NCBI GenBank assembly: GCA_022376925.1
Contig: JAIOJX010000026.1
Location: forward strand, 250,105,330-250,169,329
Length of the DNA: 64,000 nt
Origin: Tragulus kanchil
Taxonomy: Eukaryota > Chordata > Mammalia > Artiodactyla > Tragulidae
Direction of reading: 5' to 3'
Shown: positions 57,773 to 64,000 of the stretch, in pieces
Position numbering within the stretch: position 1 is the first letter of the stretch
How the letters are laid out: each line of letters begins with the position of its first letter
The notes under the pieces: model-generated
What the model saw: only the letters and a program-made list of their open reading frames with translations
Database searches by the model: none
What the model was told of the DNA's origin: nothing
Program-made: the position numbers and the translations under genes

Positions 57773-59890
57773 AGAGAGCCAAATAGAAATAAAGATCTTA
57801 AATTTACAAGAATAGAAGGAGGACCCTATGCGCCCACACAAACGTCTACACGGCACACACGTTAGTTAAATGCCACTTTGGCAATTTCATCTGCCAGAGT
57901 GGATTAGTCAAGGAGATACCAAAAGGATTTTCTAAGCTAGGATCACCAATTCAACAAAGCAGCATTGTTTTATATGGTAGCAGCATTTTTCAGATCTTAA
58001 TATTCACAATTCTAAGGGGCACATCAGGCTCCCAAATGCCTACGACTCACAGTTTTCATCTTGTTAAAATTTAGGAATAACTGTGACATGTGTGAGCCTG
58101 TGATATCTTCTTTGGGGTAGGCTGGTGGGGCGGGGAGGTGTGAGAATTATCACAAAGCCCTTTTTAGGGCCCCAAGCAAGGGTCTATGGGCCTCTAATCT
58201 CTCAGCCTGAGATATAAATATACGGGACATCAGGGAACACCGAGAAAGGATAATTACCTTCTGTGACTGATTTTCCACAGTCTAGCCAGGAAGCCCCACA
58301 TCTGATATGAAGCATTTTACACTTGCCTGTGCAAATAACTAGGAAGTGCCCTGGCAGAAGGCAGCCAGTCTACTTTACCTAATTGACACTCATTTAAATA
58401 ATTCAGTAATTGAAATGTCAAGCCAGAGGTATTCCCTCTGTACTGAGCTCACCCACACTATTTGTTCTAAAGGCACCTCCCAGCATTACTCAGTGCTGTG
58501 GCTGGCACCCTGTGCCCTCTGGAGCCCCAGAACCAGGCCTGTGTGAACACACTCCCAGCCCACGTCTGTCTGGGAGCAGCAGGGAGTCCTCAGTGCCACC
58601 TGGAAGGATCCAGGGCTGGCCCTGCAACCAGAGGCACAAGCTGAGGGATCTCAGGGGTTCATGGTAGCCCAATCTTTTAAAAGATCCTCCTTGTTCTGGG
58701 TGACACCCAGCTCACCATCTGGATGCGCCTCCTCTCACAGCCTAATCCCAGAATGGCAGAGGAAGAGACAGAGCAAAGAGCATCAGGGACTTTTTAAGAT
58801 GGTCCACCATTTGGGATATCTTGTGCCTCCTAGTAAGAGGACCCGCATTCATGTCTTAAGTAGGACTTGAGCGACCTGGTCTCCATGCTCTCCTGCCCAT
58901 CTGTCCAGTCATGCATGCCAGAATGCTCTAAGGCATTTCCACTGATGACCACTCTCAGTGGTGCACAAAACACCACGTTTCCCACTAAAGTGTTTGACAC
59001 AGAAGACAAATGAGAAAACGCCCCACGTCAACTCCTGGAGCTACGATCCCAGGAGTCAGCAAAAGGAACAGGCTGAAGTTCTCACAGGCTCACCTCCAAG
59101 CAGCACAAATAACAACACAGTTATCAGAGTACTGTCTATGAGACCATTGTCCAACCACTCAGAATGCTATAGGCTAAAAAAGGAACCCTAAACATCCGTG
59201 GACTCTTTCCAACAGTATAAACGGTTCATTCATTTGAAATGACAGCTTCTATTAGGCTCAGAGATATGGGAGGCCTTCCATCAGCTCCTAATCCGAGAGT
59301 GCAGTGTGGCATCTTTCCAGAATCGTCAGCATTTGAGATCTCTGGCATTAAACAAAGGCTTACGGAAGGATTTTGCGATGCCAGGTATCATTGCCAGCAA
59401 GCCTGCTCCCGAGACAGGAACACAAAGGTCCGTCCGGACTGCCTGGTGAAGGGCATTTGATGGTCTGTCAAGAAAGCAGACTCCATGCTCAGAAATAAAA
59501 GACACCTAGCTGCCTAAAGGCTTCATTGTGAAACATCCACTTAGGATACGCAAATTATATATAGAGATATATTTTTTTCTGTTTTTTTTTTGTTGTTGTT
59601 TTGTTTTTTTTTTTTCCAGAACAGAGAAATTGATACTTGGTAGTTTTAAAAGCCAAGAAGAAAATATGTTCCAGGAGCTCAGAGAGAGAATAGAGGTAAA
59701 TGAATAGGATCACATGTAACTTAGAATAGTAACAACAAAAAATGATTGTAGGGCTTCCACAGTTTTGAACTCACAGTGCTTCCACTCCAAACTGATCCTT
59801 CCTCTGGGGTTCCCTCATTGAGCTAATGGACCCCCCCCCCCATTCAGATGTACAAGCATGATTCCATGACCCTCAAAACAGAGATATGCA

Positions 59891-59985
59891 GGGAATTCCC
59901 AATGTTTAGGACTTGGTGCTTTCACTGCCAGGGCCCAGGTTTAATTCTGGGTCAGGGAGTAAGATCCCACAGGCCGCACTCACCC
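59891..59985 (+). mobile_element. Old CHR-type SINE
   Basis: gggaattcccaatgtttagg, tttcactgccagggcccag and taagatcccacaggccgc mark a diverged short CHR-type SINE. Confidence 0.65.
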
Positions 59986-61296
59986 CACCATCCCCATTCC
60001 AAAAAGGAGAGGACACACAGTGGTCATCCTGGCCCACAAAAGTCCTCTTTGACCTGCTCTCCAGGTCCCCTCGGTTCTGGGAAGGTCCTCCTGCTTCAGG
60101 AGCCCAGGTCTGCTAGGTGTAGAATTTCCCAACATGGGGTGCCACACTTCCTGCCTGAGGACACTCTCACCCAATCTGTGCCCTTCTTCCCCTCAGATCT
60201 CACCTCACCTGTTAGCTTCTCAGAGAAGCCTTTGAGTTAGCTCCTCACCCACCCAAGTATAAAGCAGAAGCCCTCTGTCTATACTCACACACGTGCGTCT
60301 GCACAGCTGCTGGATGTCCAAGTCTGCCTTCCAGACGGTGCGCCCCATGAGAGGAGGAGCTGAGTCCACTCTGCACACTGCTGGGTTCCCCACAGCTGCC
60401 TCAGCACCTGGCAGGAGGGCACGCCCAATGGACGTGTCACTCCAGAGTGAACTTCCTCTTCACAGACAGGATTTAGAGGTGGGAAGAGACATGATGCTGG
60501 ATTTAAGAGCAGATTGAGCCTATAAAGTCTTTAAATGTCAGCAGAGATCTCCAGGCAAGGCTTAGTCACTGAGCCAGCATGTCTGTGCAAACCCTTTCTC
60601 CCTGCAGGAGCTCACGCAGCGTTGTAGCTGCTCACCTACTCGGACTTATAAGTGTGGAAAACTGGTGCTTTCTGTGGTGTGGCAGGTTTGCGTTTGCTTG
60701 TTTGCATGTGTTGGAAGAAAGAAGTAAGAGGCAGGAATTCTGAAGATAGAGAACTACTTAATCTTTCAATAGCACAGCAAGGCTCTTATGGGAGGTCCTT
60801 CCTTGGATGACTGATTTGAGACTTTTGGCCTCTACGATGCAATGGTGATCTGAACGATCAAAACACGAGTGCCCTGGCTCCAGCCAGTTTAAGGAGGTCA
60901 TGCAGGACTTGCTTGCTCAGCAGGGAAAAAGATGCCCCTGGTCTTTGCTGCCATTTTTCCCCTATCAGGGAAAATAATGGTATTTTCAGCAGGAAGAGCG
61001 AATGACATCATTTTCCCCTTCTTGCTTTGTTGAAGGTGATAAGGATTCCTAAGTCACCCTGCATCTGAACTGCTGTAGCTAGGGGTAGGGGGTGGGGGGA
61101 GGTGCTCCATCTGTTTATTCTGTGTCTGGGCTGACTCCTTGTCTCTGAAATAATCCCTGTAAATGAAGCCTATTGCAGCAGCCACACCTTCCATTTCAAA
61201 GGCAAAAACTCAGTCTGTGTTTAAATGACTAATAGTTAGACAGCACTGTGGGGTATTGACCTGAGACAATACTGGTCTGTCTCTTCTGTGCCTTTT

Positions 61297-61570
61297 TTTT
61301 TTTTTTTAATTTTGGCCTCTTTTATTGGTTTATTTATTTGTTTATTTTCATCCAGCTTTATTCTTTGGCCGGTGTGGGCCTCCCATTGTAGTGGCCTCTC
61401 TTGTTGCAGAGCACCGGCTCTGGGGGCATGCGCTCCGGAGCACCGGCTTGCAATTCAACACACTGGTCCAGCCGCTCTGTGGCATGGGGGATCCTTCCAG
61501 GCCAGGGATCGAACCGGTGCCTCCTGCACTGCAAGGTGGACTCTTTATCCACTGGACCACCAGGGAAGCC
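61297..61570 (-). mobile_element. CHR-type SINE, full length
   Basis: Reverse orientation with T-rich tail at left and head ggaccaccagggaagccc at right. Target-site duplication ctcttctgtgc / ctcttctatgc. It still carries several CpGs and a partly decayed gcatgcgc core. Overlapping short frames are SINE-derived. Confidence 0.85.
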
Positions 61571-64000
61571 CTCTTCTATGCTTTTTTATGATTCCACAAA
61601 CGCAGCAAAAACTTAACACATGTCCCATGTCTGTGAAGCAACTCCTTCATGGGGGGCAAACAGAGGGGAGGTCACGATTTAATGACCCCTTTTTTCACTT
61701 TGTCTGCCAACATCTTTGAATCTGCGCTTCGAGAAACAAATGATTACAAAGCTTAATGGAAAATACCTACTGAGGAATTCTTTTCAAGACAACAATATAT
61801 CCCACTCCACCCCATATATTATTGACAATTCTTGCATCTGACTGAAGTTCCACTTATTGGCAGAGTAACAGAGAGGATCACAGGCTGAATGAAGGGGAAA
61901 ATGTGGTGGGGAATTATAAACATTGGGAGAAGTCATTCCTTGTTTAGATTCAGGAGAACCAGCGACACGGTACCATCTATAGCATGTCTTAGGCTCGAAG
62001 CTCTGCTCGCAATGTGGGAAGAAGTGTTCCTGACTCATTTTGGTTGTCTCCCCGTGGGATATCTGGGGAGTACATGGCTGCCCCAACGAGGGTTTCCTGC
62101 ACAGGCTCTATATTGCACATTCTGGTTTTGCAGGACATCTTAAATGAGGACTGTGCACGTGACAGGACAGCAGAGAAGGAGCACAGAGCTCCCACCTCTC
62201 TTCCACTCCAGTGCCCTCTGCGACCTTCTTCTCTGGAAATCAGGGACAGAGCCTCCAAGGCTGCCAATCTTTGCTCTGTGTACCATCAGCCAGGGGCTGC
62301 CACACCCCCACTCCCTTTCCGGAAGCTTTCAAACCACAGAGATAAACTCTTCAAAAGATCGGCAGCACTCCAGTTTGTTAACAACAGTCTTAAAATGCCA
62401 GCCTCTAGGCATCATGGCACCGAGAACTCAAGGCAAAAACATCTAGAACTAGTTTAAGTCTGGTTAAACTCCTCCTTCTAGCTCCCCATCCTACCCCACC
62501 CCAGGGAAAATCCCAGACGCAGTAATTTCTAGACTCTTTTCTTTCCAGCCCAAATGATGCCACAGAGATCAAGATATCCAAGGGTGAAAAACTGGGGCAG
62601 AGCTCAAGCTTCTGACATTGCTGCTTTCCTGTCCACTTTCCCAATCACGTCCCAAGGTCCTACAGGGCCACAACTCCGAGAAAGGTCAGAGAAAGAAGGA
62701 ATCCCAATCCCATGACTATAGGCTTTGTGCATCTGGAGTCTAGCCTTTATAACATGATCTTTGCTTTGCCTTTTTTTAATCCCATGTCTAATGAATATGG
62801 TCCACAAGAATTCATGAACTCCCAAATTCAACACACCTAAGAAGACTGGCTTCCTCATCACAGACTGAAGATCCTACAGTCACCAGGAGACAGCTGAGTG
62901 TGGATCATTTTGAGTTTATTCTTTCTTACTCCTGAGCCCACAGAAGGGCTCCCGGTACCTATACTCCAGGTAGAAACAGAAAGCCTTACTTCATAGTGCT
63001 GTGAACCAGAACTGGCTCTTCAAGCACACATCCCCGGCCCGCACTCCCCTCTCCCTTGCCCCCGGGTCGCTACGGCGCGGGACACCATTCCCAACTGCCA
63101 TGATAATCTTGGACCTCGGCAGAAGAAAAACAGCTAAATCTGAGATGTGTCACGAGGCCACTGGCTGGGGAGCAAGAATATCTAAACACAAACTCAGGCA
63201 GGAGCAACAGGCCAGGGTTTCCACAGAGTCCCTTTGGCTCCCATGGCTGCACAGTACCGACGGCCTAAAGATAACGCACGTCTCTAAGAAGAGGCACTCT
63301 TTTAAATAGTAGCTTTAGTACCACCAGTCACTTCAGAAGTATTTCCTTCCAGAGCCTGCTTCCATCCACACCAGTGTGCCAAGCCTGCCCAACCATGGCA
63401 AGCCCGCAGCAGAGATAAAAGCCCAGAAGGAAATGGAAAGAGTCCCAAACGGAAACAGACAGCTCCTAACATGCTGGGATGCTATTCTGTGCCCACATTT
63501 GGACCGCTGAGAAAGAATTATCGAGCAAAGAGACACCTTGTAGAAGCGATCGACACTGGGGATTAAAACTCAGGTTGGAGGGAAAAAAATCAAACAAAAC
63601 AGTTTAACTCAATGCCTCCCCTTTCTAAAACTGTGGCAGAGTATACCATGATGGCTACTGTCCAGGGTTTTTTTTAGGAAAGCCTTTCCCGCCAAGAAAA
63701 AACACAGACCTCTCCATCTGTCTGTTGGACCCCAGTTTGGCTGAGCAAGGAGAACTGTGTGGTGTCTTCAGCACATATTGTACATACACAGCCACGGGGC
63801 CACCCACTAACCACAGAAGTGCCCAGTGGAACTGCTCAAAAGAGCCTGCTGCTTTTTTGTTGCCTTTCAAGCCAGGACCAAAGTTCCCAAGATCTTCCTA
63901 AAAACCACTGAGATCTGCTCAGCCCCTCACCTCGCCGACAAGGGAGCCCACACTGTCCTAAATGGCAGTCGGCCAGGGGCTGGTGTACAAGGGACAGGTG

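Larger units (their letters stand above)
56994..64000. other. Longest unduplicated segment, 5' intron of ACVR1
   Basis: Contains the 54-bp palindrome, T/TTG-rich low-complexity DNA (59571-59620), a C-run (59831-59842), two CHR-type SINEs and otherwise unique sequence. No coding exon was recognised on either strand, and no strong CpG island despite a short GC-rich patch at about 63030-63090. Confidence 0.55.

Noticed and set aside
61082..61102. Possible G-quadruplex
   Set aside because: Only three long G-runs, so a stable three-tetrad quadruplex needs splitting of one run; weak.
63030..63090. Possible CpG island or promoter
   Set aside because: The GC-rich patch is only about 60 bp with few CpGs; too short for an island.
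53764..64000. Search for the ACVR1 signal-peptide exon
   Set aside because: No minus-strand frame resembling the expected start exon was found; probably beyond the window.

Overview
This is 64 kb of vertebrate nuclear DNA from a ruminant. The evidence is Bov-tA-type tRNA-derived SINEs (18138-18336, 27079-27300), a BovB/ART2A 3' fragment (45697-46061), CHR-type cetartiodactyl SINEs, a ruminant-like mariner MITE end and L1 3' tails. Bov-tA copies are few and CHR-type copies dominate, with one young CpG-rich copy. That hints at a lineage outside the cattle/sheep group, but I cannot name the species.

The only protein-coding gene I can support is ACVR1 (ALK2), the BMP/activin type I receptor serine/threonine kinase, on the minus strand. 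Six different coding exons are visible, all with canonical AG/GT borders and compatible phases: ectodomain (best copy 53434-53697), transmembrane (47696-47907), GS domain (41346-41445), kinase N-lobe (33338-33484), kinase core (23737-24012) and activation segment/helix F (17419-17616). Together they cover about residues 23-422 of the 509-residue human protein. The signal-peptide exon and the last coding part (about 423-509) are not recognisable here and should lie to the right and left of the window. Everything else is intron with interspersed repeats.

The outstanding property of the window is a ladder of 20 consecutive head-to-tail direct duplications, each about 0.97-1.2 kb, between positions 134 and 56993. 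The copies are near-identical. They differ mainly by homopolymer or dinucleotide indels, and the sequence degrades within tens of bases of each junction. Because neighbouring duplications overlap, some segments occur three times. Four of the six ACVR1 exons are doubled and the transmembrane exon also has a third, truncated copy. One ectodomain copy carries a 2-bp frameshift and one transmembrane copy a missense difference. This is best explained as unmerged overlaps between adjacent assembly contigs. Collapsing them would remove about 22 kb and leave about 42 kb of real sequence. The last 7 kb (56994-64000) are free of it.

Smaller points of interest: a perfect 54-bp (GT)n-TATA-(CA)n palindrome at 57719-57772; a young SINE carrying a perfect NRF1-type palindrome; good CTCF-motif matches at 17699-17714 and 46135-46150; and an L1 3' UTR interrupted by two SINEs with clear target-site duplications (27045-27745). 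I found no prokaryotic, CRISPR-like or otherwise undescribed gene system.
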